A DNA stretch of 64,000 nucleotides from Enterococcus sp. 9E7_DIV0242 (GCF_002140975.2 NZ_CP147247.1:1302001-1366000); one strand, 5' to 3'. Positions 38,265 to 46,454 are shown, numbered from the stretch's first letter. Numbers and translations are program-made. The notes: generated from the letters alone by a model not told the origin.

Positions 38265-39006
38265 ATAGAATCAAAACCTCCAGTGTGAACTGGAGGTTTG
38301 CTCTGCGGCTGTGAGCCTCTATTACCGGCCAGAGCCTGAAAGGCTCACTGAAGAAAAGGTCTCCCACGTGCACCACATTTACTCACAGCTCCTTAAAGGA
38401 GCTCTTTTCTATTTCTTCCGATTTTCTTTTCCTGTAAACGGATCAACCTCTTCGAATAAAGTTAACTGATCTGCTACGAAGTCCTCTTGAAGTTGATTAC
38501 GAATATATTCCTCTATCTGCTTCTTGTTTCTCCCTACCGTATCCACATAGTATCCTCGACACCAAAACTTTCGATTGCCATAGCGATACTTTAAATTGGC
38601 ATGTCTGTCGAAAATCATTAAGCTACTTTTTCCTTTTAAATAGCCCATAAATTGAGAGATACCCAATTTTGGTGGTATGCTCACTAGCATATGAACATGA
38701 TCTTTACAGGCATTTGCTTCAATGATTTCTACACCTTTTCTTTCACATAGTTCTCTGAGTATTTCACCTATACTTGTCTTGTATTTTCCATAAATAATTT
38801 GCCTTCTGTATTTTGGTGCGAATACCAAATGATACTTACATTTCCATACAGTGTGTGATAAACTTTCGTTAACCTTTTTCATAAAGGTACCTCCTAAACT
38901 TTTTGATGTGGTGGTCGGGAAACCAACTTCATCTTAACAGTTTGGGAGGCTTTTTTACTACCACGCTGGAAGCTCTCCGGAACCCCTAGCATAGCTAGGT
39001 TTTTTC
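38265..39006 (-). mobile_element. IS200/IS605-type insertion sequence
   Basis: A single TnpA gene flanked by subterminal hairpins: AAACCTCCAG...CTGGAGGTTT at about 38273-38299 on one side and CCTAGCATAGCTAGG at 38985-38999 on the other. A further AGCTCCTTAAAGGAGCT hairpin sits next to the stop codon. There are no inverted terminal repeats, as expected for this class. The exact ends cannot be fixed by eye. It appears to have inserted between the integrase remnant and hairpin B. Confidence 0.75.
38409..38882 (-). CDS. tnpA: TnpA transposase, IS200/IS605 family (Y1 HUH)
   Basis: 157 aa. HUH motif in KDHVHMLVSI near residue 62 and catalytic Tyr in GYYVDTVGRNK near residue 125. It cuts and joins single-stranded DNA as a dimer. 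Full length and apparently intact; no TnpB partner is present. Confidence 0.93.
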   Translation of the reverse strand: MKKVNESLSHTVWKCKYHLVFAPKYRRQIIYGKYKTSIGEILRELCERKGVEIIEANACKDHVHMLVSIPPKLGISQFMGYLKGKSSLMIFDRHANLKYRYGNRKFWCRGYYVDTVGRNKKQIEEYIRNQLQEDFVADQLTLFEEVDPFTGKENRKK

Positions 39007-39023
39007 AGAACATATAAAAAAAT

Positions 39024-39059
39024 AAGCTAGAAATGCTGTAAAATCAACATTTCTAGCTT
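39024..39059. terminator. Hairpin B, candidate attachment-site hairpin
   Basis: Perfect 12-bp stem AAGCTAGAAATG/CATTTCTAGCTT with a 12-base loop, preceded by an A-run. Loop and stem share GAAA-GCT-T and ATCAAC-TTTC with hairpin C beside sufB. Confidence 0.55.
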
Positions 39060-39277
39060 AAAGCGTAGGTCTACCCCACAGACCCTTCCATATAGATTTT
39101 AAGATAACACACCGAATCAACCTGAAACAAACAAGGAGAATCCTACCATTACTACAAAATATTAAGCGCATATGACTACAATAGAATACAAAATCGGCTG
39201 GTCAAAATCTGGTCAGCATAAAATTATTTTTCATTGTATAATAGATATAAATATTGATTTGAAAGGATGAACAAATT
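39060..39277. other. Left-end region of integrative element with integrase arm-type repeats
   Basis: No gene. GGCTGGTCAA (39196-39205) and TCTGGTCAG (39209-39217) match the AGCTGGTCAA repeats that follow the intact integrase at 47601-47621. This is consistent with the left end of the element whose right end lies beside sufB. Confidence 0.55.
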
Positions 39278-39400
39278 ATGTCACATAAACCAAAAGAAAA
39301 TCCACGCCCATCTAAACCAAATCCTTTAAATGAAGGAAGAGATATAAAACTTCCGACTCCGAATACCGGAGAACTGAAATCACCGATTAAAAAGAAATAG
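39278..39400 (+). CDS. Small basic hypothetical protein (40 aa)
   Basis: Reads MSHKPKENPRPSKPNPLNEG and continues to LKSPIKKK. Pro/Lys/Asn-rich, no hydrophobic segment. A GAAAGGATG site lies about 8 bases upstream, and a TATAAT lies about 40 bases upstream. Function unknown; it occupies the extreme left end of the integrative element. Confidence 0.55.
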   Translation: MSHKPKENPRPSKPNPLNEGRDIKLPTPNTGELKSPIKKK

Positions 39401-39419
39401 CCTCACAGCTGTTTCTTTT

Positions 39420-40742
39420 TTATTCTTTAAAATTACGCCACTCATCTAGCCAATCAACCAGCATTTTACCTATTTTAAGTTTTCTTGTAATTTCATCAAA
39501 GTTTGGGTTAGTAGGACTAGAAAAATTAACGACTAGCTCTGGATTATCTCGGAGTTTAGAAGAAATATATTCCGTTCCAGATGGGTCTCCATACAATTCA
39601 TATTTTTCAACGATTGTATTATCAAATCGCTTCAATGCTTCACCATGCATTGATTGTCTCAATAGTCTATTTTCTGTGAATCCCCTCTCTTCAACAAATT
39701 GCATAAACTCTGCACATTCAGTGTCATCTTTAAATAATGGTATCACACGTAAAAACATCTGCTTAGCCTCATTCGAGTAATTCCCGCTCCAATATGAAAT
39801 TACAAATTCAAACAGAAGATAACGAAAGCTGCTTTTTATAAAGTAAGGTTTTATCCAAAACTCCGGTGGAATTACTTTTGTTCTCCCCTTATCAATACTC
39901 TCAATTAGACTAGAAAATAGAGGTACATCCCTATAATAAAGTGTAGCTTTTTCATCTGAATGGAAGTCTGTATGGCAGCTTGTATTACAAAATGCGTACA
40001 AATAATAAAAAGGGTCACCTAGTGATTCATCATTAATATCCTTGGGTGGAGTAAATTCCTCATCTTCTTCTATTTCTGTATTAGTAAAATGTACAGTGTA
40101 ATCCGGATTTTGTTTATAGTAAAAGAAGAATCGGGTGATTCCCGATTTATCTGATTCACCGTCCACTCTCTCCCAATTTTCTAAATCTATTAGATAGTTT
40201 TTTGCTCTCTGTGATGGATTATATAGTAATCCAAATCTTCGTTTCCACAATATTTCAGTATCGTACAAATTAGCTGTGTCGGTTTTAGGTGTATTTGTAT
40301 CACCTTTACGAGTATAGATATTCCCTTTATAGAGTATACCTTGTTCTTTATATTTATAATCCTCTAGTAAATAAAACGGGGTATTATCACTTTGTTTGAT
40401 GATTATAACATCAACATTTTCATCAAAAATAGAAACAGTCTTGACATATATTTCCGGAATATTCCCTCCAGCCCATTTTGGTTTTTTGCGAATTAAATCA
40501 ATAACTTGTTGTTGATTCTTTCGTTTCTCGTCATTACGAACTCCGGCAATTTCATTCGTTTCATCTTTGACTCCGATTATAATATACGCATCTCTATTAG
40601 CCGGGCTGTTAGCCATACATATAATGTCATGTAACAAATCAATATTTTTAGAATACCATTGCTGTTTAAAATCCCAATAATCACCTTCTGTCCCAAGCTC
40701 AATTAATTCTAAAATTTCGATACTTAAATCTTCTGTATTCAT
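39420..40742 (-). CDS. AlbA_2 (Schlafen-type) domain protein
   Basis: 440 aa, soluble. The N-terminal ~130 residues match the AlbA_2/Schlafen-like domain: E-GDYWDFKQQWY, then MANSPANRDAYIIIGVKDE. Such domains bind DNA or RNA and occur in regulators and in phage-defence proteins. The C-terminal 300 residues are unfamiliar. AAAGG precedes the ATG. It lies 46 bases after a membrane-protein gene read the same way; the pair forms cargo of an integrative element. Confidence 0.75.
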   Translation of the reverse strand: MNTEDLSIEILELIELGTEGDYWDFKQQWYSKNIDLLHDIICMANSPANRDAYIIIGVKDETNEIAGVRNDEKRKNQQQVIDLIRKKPKWAGGNIPEIYVKTVSIFDENVDVIIIKQSDNTPFYLLEDYKYKEQGILYKGNIYTRKGDTNTPKTDTANLYDTEILWKRRFGLLYNPSQRAKNYLIDLENWERVDGESDKSGITRFFFYYKQNPDYTVHFTNTEIEEDEEFTPPKDINDESLGDPFYYLYAFCNTSCHTDFHSDEKATLYYRDVPLFSSLIESIDKGRTKVIPPEFWIKPYFIKSSFRYLLFEFVISYWSGNYSNEAKQMFLRVIPLFKDDTECAEFMQFVEERGFTENRLLRQSMHGEALKRFDNTIVEKYELYGDPSGTEYISSKLRDNPELVVNFSSPTNPNFDEITRKLKIGKMLVDWLDEWRNFKE

Positions 40743-40787
40743 TGAAATCCCACCTTTAATTCTATTTTTAATAAATGCACCTTCATT

Positions 40788-41456
40788 CTAGCCACTCATG
40801 TCTTCATTAAATATGAATATTATTAAATTTCTGTCAAAGTCAAAATAGATATGTTTTCTGTCTTTAGTATAGTGCTCACCATTGAATAGAGCTCTAACCT
40901 CTTTGTATTTGAAATCTTCCTCAGTACTAAAAGTATTAGGAGAAATAGACATTTTAAATGAACCCTCAGTTACAGATAATCGTTCTAAAATACCGCTCTC
41001 TACAAAAGTTTTCTTATCATCATTTTTAAATATGTACACTGAGTTATAAGGAAACGTCGGATTCTGTATAAGATGTTCAATAGTTGGTTTGTTTGTAGTG
41101 TATGGTACCAAATCTTTATCTAGTTTCTTTTCAATGGAAGTATTCACTTCCTTCAATGCCCGAGGATAAACAAAGTAAGTTAATAAAAAGCTGACTATAC
41201 ATGCCACTAGAAATAAGATCACCGCACCATAAATACTAAGTTTAAAAAAATCAATTTTTTTATTTAAAATTTTATCAAATGATAAATACATCAAAAAAAT
41301 GGAGAAGCCCATATTAAGTAAAGATAGTGCACCTAAAACTACAACTTTTTCATCTTTTTTATCTTTATCAAAATACACTAATCCTATTTTGCTCAAATAC
41401 CAATATGACATGAAGCCCGGTATTCCTGTAGCAATTATGGTTAAGAATAAATTCAT
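40788..41456 (-). CDS. Membrane protein of unknown function (DUF6338-like)
   Basis: 222 aa. Three hydrophobic segments (about residues 3-25, 40-62, 73-98) followed by a soluble ~120-residue C-terminal domain. GAGGAGG precedes the ATG. From memory the layout fits DUF6338 proteins, but I am not certain. Its tight linkage with the AlbA_2 gene suggests a two-gene module, perhaps sensor plus membrane effector. Confidence 0.6.
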   Translation of the reverse strand: MNLFLTIIATGIPGFMSYWYLSKIGLVYFDKDKKDEKVVVLGALSLLNMGFSIFLMYLSFDKILNKKIDFFKLSIYGAVILFLVACIVSFLLTYFVYPRALKEVNTSIEKKLDKDLVPYTTNKPTIEHLIQNPTFPYNSVYIFKNDDKKTFVESGILERLSVTEGSFKMSISPNTFSTEEDFKYKEVRALFNGEHYTKDRKHIYFDFDRNLIIFIFNEDMSG

Positions 41457-41904
41457 ACAATGACCTCCTCTTTGTTTTCAAATCTCCAGCATTGAATGAC
41501 TGCTCTAATTATAGCAAAGATTAGATAAAAGCTCTCATCTTCAACTGAACTATTACTAATTATTAGCTCTTATAACTCTTCCATATATCTCGTTGTAACT
41601 GATTGCTTGTCCATCCATAAATATTGTTTTCCCTTGTTCGACATAGTTTGAAAAGTCAATATCAATGAGGTTCAAGACAAGTTACATGGGAACAGGAATT
41701 AAGAAATAGCTAGTTTAAATACTCATCTAAGTTCAACTAAAATCAATAAGACGGAGTCAGAAATGGAGTCAAGAAATACCCGCTGAGAAAATAAAGAACA
41801 TTGGAAGAATAATATCTTTCAATGTTCCTCTATTGATTATATTTAACTAAATATAGCCCACTCAAAATCTTCTTTGCAAAGCTCTTTCTTAGCTGTCCTC
41901 TGTA
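41457..41904. other. Gap with possible second integrase remnant, tandem repeats and hairpin D
   Basis: No intact gene. 41703-41786 reads EIASLNTHLSSTKINKTESE in frame, resembling a decayed integrase tail. It contains the tandem repeats GGAGTCAGAAAT/GGAGTCAAGAAAT at 41753-41777 and is followed by hairpin D at 41796-41827 (GAACATTGGAAGA and complement). Confidence 0.5.
41796..41827. terminator. Hairpin D
   Basis: 13-bp stem with one G-U pair, preceded by an A-rich run. It follows tandem repeats just as hairpin C follows the intact integrase. It may also terminate the leftward lipoprotein/membrane transcript. Confidence 0.5.
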
Positions 41905-42132
41905 CTATTCATCTTTGATTATTTCGTTAGTATCTCTGATGTTCCGCTCATACTGCTTTAAAAACCAAGCTCTTCCAACAAGAAGGAAAATGATAAAAGG
42001 TATAGTTGACCATAGCCCCATAAAGAATGCAAGCATAACTGAGAAACCTATAACGAGCTGTAAACTAATTTTCTTATAACGGTTCATATGGTAAGCTAGT
42101 TGGCTTTCTGTAACTCTATTCTCTTCATCCAT
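41905..42132 (-). CDS. Small two-segment membrane protein (75 aa)
   Basis: Two adjacent hydrophobic segments (about residues 24-55) between charged ends; no signal peptide. AAGGA precedes the ATG, and its start overlaps the lipoprotein gene by 8 bases, so the two are co-translated. Family not recognised. Confidence 0.65.
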   Translation of the reverse strand: MDEENRVTESQLAYHMNRYKKISLQLVIGFSVMLAFFMGLWSTIPFIIFLLVGRAWFLKQYERNIRDTNEIIKDE

Positions 42133-42607
42133 GTGTCTTGTCCTTGCCTTTCTTCTGTTGTATATGAGTTATTACACCTATTCCGATTAAAGCGAGTATA
42201 CACACTTGTAAGAAACTTATATCGCTTTTATTAACCTTTTTACCGACTATCTGCTGTGAGGTGTAACCTCCATCATTAGATATAAGTAAGTAAAGTATTT
42301 CATCTTTTACGGTGTCCGTTTTCTCTGAGATACTAGCCATCATTAAAACGCCGTCTTTTTCTGCTTCAATCATCGGCATATTATCATCGGTTTTACCGTG
42401 TGTATATGGTAACTCATTTAAATTGTCCCCAGAATGGATTTGTATAGCCTTTTTAGTAATAGTAATGTCTAACCGATATCCTTGGTCGGTGTAGGCTTCC
42501 CATTTACCTATAAACTTATTATTTCCACACGATGTTAGCACTAATAGTATTACTATTAGCCCCATACTCATCATTAATTTTTTTTGCTTTGTCACAACTA
42601 ATTGCAT
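42125..42607 (-). CDS. Small lipoprotein with C-terminal membrane segment
   Basis: 160 aa from the ATG at 42607 (GGGAGG 9 bases upstream). Lipobox LTSC after a hydrophobic core, then a small beta domain (FIGKWEAYTDQGYRLDITITK, lipocalin-like start) and a C-terminal hydrophobic segment (LQVCILALIGIGVI). Cargo of the integrative element; surface-exposed small lipoproteins on phage-like elements sometimes block superinfection, so that is one hypothesis. Confidence 0.65.
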   Translation of the reverse strand: MQLVVTKQKKLMMSMGLIVILLVLTSCGNNKFIGKWEAYTDQGYRLDITITKKAIQIHSGDNLNELPYTHGKTDDNMPMIEAEKDGVLMMASISEKTDTVKDEILYLLISNDGGYTSQQIVGKKVNKSDISFLQVCILALIGIGVITHIQQKKGKDKTHG

Positions 42608-42927
42608 TCTCCTTATCCTCCCTGATTTCAACTATAAATGAAACATTGCATATAGCTATTTCTAAAAAAAACAGTACTATTTAGTGATATAAAACGGTCA
42701 AAAATGCCGGAAAACTCCTTTATTGGCTGTTACTATCTGAAACGAATAAAACATTGCTATATCAACATTTATAGATGATATTTCTGTTTCATTTCAGATA
42801 CAAATAAATATAGTCGGATTCCAAAAAACAAAAAAAACACACCCCGAGTAGTTGTTCTCCAGTTGTTAGGGGTGTATAAAGTACGGTCAAAATACTACGG
42901 GGTGGGGTTATCCTTTACATTTAATTA
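42608..42927. other. AT-rich gap with repeats; possible replication or regulatory site
   Basis: No gene. ACGGTCAAAA occurs at 42694 and 42883, AAACATTGC at about 42643 and 42748, and a hairpin ACACCCC/GGGGTGT spans 42839-42875. This could be an element origin or a terminator for the HTH gene on its right. Confidence 0.4.
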
Positions 42928-43137
42928 TTATACTTTGTTAAATTCCTCATAGAAAAGCTCATCTATTGGTACTTCTAAAATACCGGACAATAGCTTCATT
43001 TGATGAGGCTTTGGAATTGTCCGTCCAGTTTGCCAAGAGCTGATACACTGTTGTGTTACACCCATCTTTTCAGCCATCTCACTTTGAGAAATCCTTTTCG
43101 CTTCCCTATACTGACTAAGCCTACTAGTCTTCTTCAT
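42928..43137 (-). CDS. XRE-family HTH regulator (69 aa)
   Basis: Start at 43137 is chosen for AAGGAG; the frame extends to 43218. Nearly the whole protein is a lambda-repressor-like helix-turn-helix (ISQSEMAEKMGVTQQCISSWQTGRTIP). Divergent from another XRE gene; together they resemble the cI/cro-type switch of phages and phage-inducible islands. Confidence 0.85.
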   Translation of the reverse strand: MKKTSRLSQYREAKRISQSEMAEKMGVTQQCISSWQTGRTIPKPHQMKLLSGILEVPIDELFYEEFNKV

Positions 43138-43266
43138 CTGCTCACTCCTTAGCACCATTATAAACAACAACTTGATGTATTTCAACTCATTATGTGGTTT
43201 TCCATTGTTTATTATCAATACAAATACAACGTGTTGTTGTAATATAACAAAGGAGAGGTGTATTTA

Positions 43267-43599
43267 ATGAAACAAAAGCAATATGCTAAAACGATTAGGG
43301 AGAGACGGCGTGCTTTAGGTTGGACGCAGAAGCAGCTAGCTAAGAGAATTCATTCAACACAACAGGCAATTACACGATGGGAGACCTCTGTAACTGAACC
43401 TAGTTTAGAAAGCCTCACAGCCCTCTCAAAAGCTCTAGGAACCCCTGTTAGCCACTTTTTGGATAAAGATGTAGTTGAATCCGAAGAAGAATTTCTTGCC
43501 CTCTACCGCTCTTTAAATGCCGAAGATACACAACGAACTATTAGCTATATGAAACTTCTAAAAAAGCAAGAAATTGAAAGAACAACTTTTAAGCCATAA
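43267..43599 (+). CDS. XRE-family HTH regulator (110 aa)
   Basis: N-terminal helix-turn-helix (LGWTQKQLAKRIHSTQQAITRWETSVTEP) plus a helical C-terminal tail. AAAGGAGAGG precedes the ATG at 43267. The divergent gap contains ACAACGTGTTGT, a palindromic candidate operator at about 43228. Confidence 0.85.
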   Translation: MKQKQYAKTIRERRRALGWTQKQLAKRIHSTQQAITRWETSVTEPSLESLTALSKALGTPVSHFLDKDVVESEEEFLALYRSLNAEDTQRTISYMKLLKKQEIERTTFKP

Positions 43600-43600
43600 C

Positions 43601-43648
43601 AAAAAGCCGGAGTATCCTTATCTGATTGGATACCCGGCTTTACTTTTT
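43601..43648. terminator. Bidirectional terminator between XRE gene and primase gene
   Basis: AAAGCCGG(A)GTATCC and GGATACCCGGCTTT, flanked by A- and T-runs, between convergent genes. Confidence 0.85.
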
Positions 43649-45051
43649 TAAAGATAATAGATGATTTTATCTTGTTTATTCTCCATCACTGCTAATTCCT
43701 CTTTGTCATAAAGACTTGCCCTCACTGTTTCCAAGGAAAGTTCTCCTTCACTCTTTATGGTGTAGGATACTCCGTCACCTTTTTCTGCCTGAATTAGCAT
43801 TCTATACTTGTTAGGCTTCTTACACATGTTTCCACCAGAATTATCTCGACTAACAATCTCTAAAATACCAAGTTCTTCAAGGTATTGAATATACGTTAGA
43901 ACTCGTGTACGATTTTTACCAATACCATGCCTTTCCATCGAGCTATATGGAAAATAAAATACTCCGTCATCATCGGCGTACAACTTAGAATGAACTAACA
44001 TACTGAACGCAAGTCGTAAATGGTGCGTACGCTTCACTTTTTCTAAAAGTAAATCAATCTCATTTTTGTATAATGAAATTTCTTTTTTTCTACCAATAAT
44101 TTTATAATCACGGTCATATACAAGACGGACAACCCGACTCGTTTCTTTTTTCAGCCTAGTTAAAGACTTTGAAGAAATATAGCATCTTGTTTCATTGTTC
44201 GCAAGAGTATTTTCTATAATTTCAAAAATAACCGACCGTGTTCCAGTTTCTGAATATCCTTGTTCTTTTAGCCAGATAGCTCCTCTGAAAGTAAAAGCAT
44301 CTCTCGAATTAGATCGTATCAAGTGACCGGTATTAAAAACTTCTGCTACTTCTTTTTGAGAAAAGTTTACCTCATTGAAAAAACCAGTATTCTTATTACT
44401 AATGTTCTTCTTAATGTCTACTGATTTATTACAATCATTAAGAATTGATTCTTTAAACTCATCCAGGCTCATTTGTTTGATAGATAAAATGTGATTGTAA
44501 GGAAGTGGCTCTAATGTCTGATTATTTACATAACAACATAGAACCCTGCTTTTTCTATGAAATCCCATAGGAAGCTTAACCCCGTAACTTGTTGTCGGAC
44601 GTCGTTCAATTCTCTTAGTTGTTTCTCCGAGATACTCTAATACTTCAAAATAAAAAGCTTCGAGTTCTTTCTCTCTGATAACATCATCAAAGTATAAATC
44701 AACATGATAACCTTTTAGCCCACTTATTGAAACATGGATATCTCCTAAAGAAATACCATATATGTCAATTAAGCAATCGACTAAGTTTAATGTCGTCTGC
44801 CGGCAATCATGGACATCCAAAATATCCACATCAAAAGTTAAAAATTTAGTTAGCCCTCCATCTCCCAGCCGAACACCTATAGTCTTTTTATGCTTTAGAT
44901 GCTTTGCAACTACTCCATCGGATAAGGTGTACCACACCGTCCTGTAAGTGACTGCTTCTCCTTTACCATATTGCTCTAAGTAGCTTTTTCTATTGGTAAT
45001 AAATAGAGTATTTATCTTCTCTATTATAAGTTTTTCAATATGGGTTTCCAT
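43648..45051 (-). CDS. AEP-type primase / replication protein of integrative element
   Basis: 467 aa from the ATG at 45051 (GGAG 8 bases upstream). The N-terminal half shows archaeo-eukaryotic primase motifs: FLTFDVDILD (paired Asp) and VSISGLKGYHVDLYF (G-x-H). The middle segment could be the helical primase C-terminal part, and residues 330-440 look like a winged-helix region (YFPYSSMERHGIGKNRTRVLTYIQYLEELGIL). This suggests a replication initiator for the excised element. Exact family uncertain. Confidence 0.65.
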   Translation of the reverse strand: METHIEKLIIEKINTLFITNRKSYLEQYGKGEAVTYRTVWYTLSDGVVAKHLKHKKTIGVRLGDGGLTKFLTFDVDILDVHDCRQTTLNLVDCLIDIYGISLGDIHVSISGLKGYHVDLYFDDVIREKELEAFYFEVLEYLGETTKRIERRPTTSYGVKLPMGFHRKSRVLCCYVNNQTLEPLPYNHILSIKQMSLDEFKESILNDCNKSVDIKKNISNKNTGFFNEVNFSQKEVAEVFNTGHLIRSNSRDAFTFRGAIWLKEQGYSETGTRSVIFEIIENTLANNETRCYISSKSLTRLKKETSRVVRLVYDRDYKIIGRKKEISLYKNEIDLLLEKVKRTHHLRLAFSMLVHSKLYADDDGVFYFPYSSMERHGIGKNRTRVLTYIQYLEELGILEIVSRDNSGGNMCKKPNKYRMLIQAEKGDGVSYTIKSEGELSLETVRASLYDKEELAVMENKQDKIIYYL

Positions 45052-45116
45052 TGTGTATTCTCCTTCGTATTTTGTGATTGAGTGCATTAGAGATATTATG
45101 TTACTCTTTAATATCT

Positions 45117-45395
45117 CTACACTCGATTCGCTTCCATGAATTTATCAATATCAGACTTTTTCAGTCTAGTGACACTCTCAATTTTCATGACGGGTAGTCC
45201 GTACTGAGAAATATACTTTTTAAGTGTTCCTTTTGAGATTCCAAGATAATCACTAGCTTGCTGATAACTCATATACTCCGGATAAACACAAAAAACGCCC
45301 CCTTCAAAAGCAGATTTTAACTCAGTACTGATTATTTCTCTCACTTGTCCTTCAACTTGTGCGGAAACAATTTGATCAATACTTATTGCCGTCAT
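45117..45395 (-). CDS. Excisionase-like HTH protein (92 aa)
   Basis: The C-terminal half is a MerR/Xis-type helix-turn-helix (MSYQQASDYLGISKGTLKKYISQYGLPV...KKSDIDKFM). Start at 45395 is favoured by AAAGGAGGAAGGGG. It likely acts as recombination directionality factor for the integrase or as activator of the primase operon. Its start overlaps the end of the preceding small leaderless gene. Confidence 0.78.
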   Translation of the reverse strand: MTAISIDQIVSAQVEGQVREIISTELKSAFEGGVFCVYPEYMSYQQASDYLGISKGTLKKYISQYGLPVMKIESVTRLKKSDIDKFMEANRV

Positions 45396-45594
45396 ACCCC
45401 TTCCTCCTTTCGTGGTTGGAAGTTTTTGCATCAAAAATAAGAGGTGAGAAAATTATCTCTCCATTCATTTCAAAACAAAAATATCCGATTTCCACGAACC
45501 GAGTAGGATAAGCTACTAAAATCACGCTGTTAGGTTCGTTATTAGGTGATAGATTGTTGAAAAGATTATATATTAATCCTTCTGTTTTTATCAC
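45376..45594 (-). CDS. Leaderless small gene (72 aa), unknown
   Basis: Starts with GTG at 45594. No ribosome site precedes it; instead a consensus promoter ends 6 bases upstream, placing the predicted transcription start at or next to the GTG. The product is a compact mixed protein (NSVILVAYPTRFVEIGYFCFEMNGEIIFSP) with no known family. It overlaps the excisionase-like gene start by 20 bases, and its last codons carry that gene's ribosome site. Confidence 0.55.
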   Translation of the reverse strand: MIKTEGLIYNLFNNLSPNNEPNSVILVAYPTRFVEIGYFCFEMNGEIIFSPLIFDAKTSNHERRKGYDGNKY

Positions 45595-45600
45595 AAACTA

Positions 45601-45674
45601 ACTATACACCAAAAAAGAGATGTTTTCAACACTTTTGTAAAACTGTTGAAAATAACCCCTTTTTATTGTATGAT
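45601..45674. promoter_or_regulatory. Divergent promoters sharing one operator
   Basis: Leftward: -35 TTGAAA (45624-45629), 17 bases, -10 TATAGT (45601-45606). Rightward: -35 TTGAAA (45646-45651), 17 bases, -10 TATGAT (45669-45674). The inverted repeat TTTTCAACA (45623-45631) / TGTTGAAAA (45644-45652) covers both -35 boxes, so one repressor can shut both directions. Confidence 0.8.
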
Positions 45675-45696
45675 TATCAATAGGAGGTAGTTAATT

Positions 45697-46386
45697 ATGA
45701 AAAATAGAATAGCATTAACAACCAATGATAGGAAAAAGCGTACTGGTATCGAAATAAAGAAAATACGAAAAAGACTCAAGCTTACTCAACCCGAGTTCGG
45801 AAAAATTGTAAATCAAAATGCTGAACCACTTGGCAAAAAAATTATATACGGATGGGAACACGGGCTATTTTATCCTAGTAAAGAGCGCTTTGAACGAATT
45901 GCGGAACTTGGTAATACGACTGTAAATGAATTAAAATTCGGCACTCTTGAAGATTACATAATGGGATTAATAGTATATCGAGATAGCATTATTACTTATC
46001 GAGGACAGGATGACATATCGTTATTCGACTACCTTGAGGAATCTGATTTTCAGGAATTTAGAAATTATTGGAAAGACATTTTTCCTAGTATGGATGATAA
46101 AACCAAATATGAAGTTGCAAAAAATACCACTGTTTTATCAATAGAAGAAGGTCTAACTCATTATGATTTGATTGAAATAGCAAAAAATTTTTTAAGCTAC
46201 ATTGAAAACGATGCTGCCGACGACATTATTACTTTGACTAATTCTATAAAAAGAAGCCTAGACTGGTTTTACGAAGACAGAGAAGAAAATACAACCGGCT
46301 ATGCTGAATTGAGGATAGCTATGAATCAATTAGAAGAAAAACTAGACAGTATTAATAAAGAATATAGTAAGTACTGGAAAAAATAA
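45697..46386 (+). CDS. HTH regulator of the integrative element (229 aa)
   Basis: N-terminal helix-turn-helix (GIEIKKIRKRLKLTQPEFGKIV...IYGWEHGLFYPSKERFERIA), then a long helical domain of unknown type. AGGAGG precedes the ATG. Located divergently from the leaderless gene, excisionase-like and primase genes, it is the likely master repressor acting on the shared TTTTCAACA operator. It lacks an obvious peptidase domain. Confidence 0.82.
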   Translation: MKNRIALTTNDRKKRTGIEIKKIRKRLKLTQPEFGKIVNQNAEPLGKKIIYGWEHGLFYPSKERFERIAELGNTTVNELKFGTLEDYIMGLIVYRDSIITYRGQDDISLFDYLEESDFQEFRNYWKDIFPSMDDKTKYEVAKNTTVLSIEEGLTHYDLIEIAKNFLSYIENDAADDIITLTNSIKRSLDWFYEDREENTTGYAELRIAMNQLEEKLDSINKEYSKYWKK

Positions 46387-46390
46387 ACTT

Positions 46391-46454
46391 AAAGGAGGTG
46401 ATGCTAAAAACGGTAGGTTCTCCTTTATAACTGAAAAATAAGGAGACGATGGTA
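46391..46454 (+). promoter_or_regulatory. Integrase leader with ribosome-site-masking inverted repeat and 9-codon ORF
   Basis: AAAGGAG (46391-46397) can pair with CTCCTTT (46420-46426); the latter can also pair with AAGGAG at 46440-46445, the integrase ribosome site. A short ORF MLKTVGSPL (46401-46430) lies between. This could be translational control of the integrase, but pairing was judged by eye only. Confidence 0.4.

Noticed and set aside
38260..38410. Hairpin-rich stretch considered as CRISPR repeat or small RNA
   Set aside because: No regularly spaced identical repeats; the hairpins fit the end of an IS200-type element.
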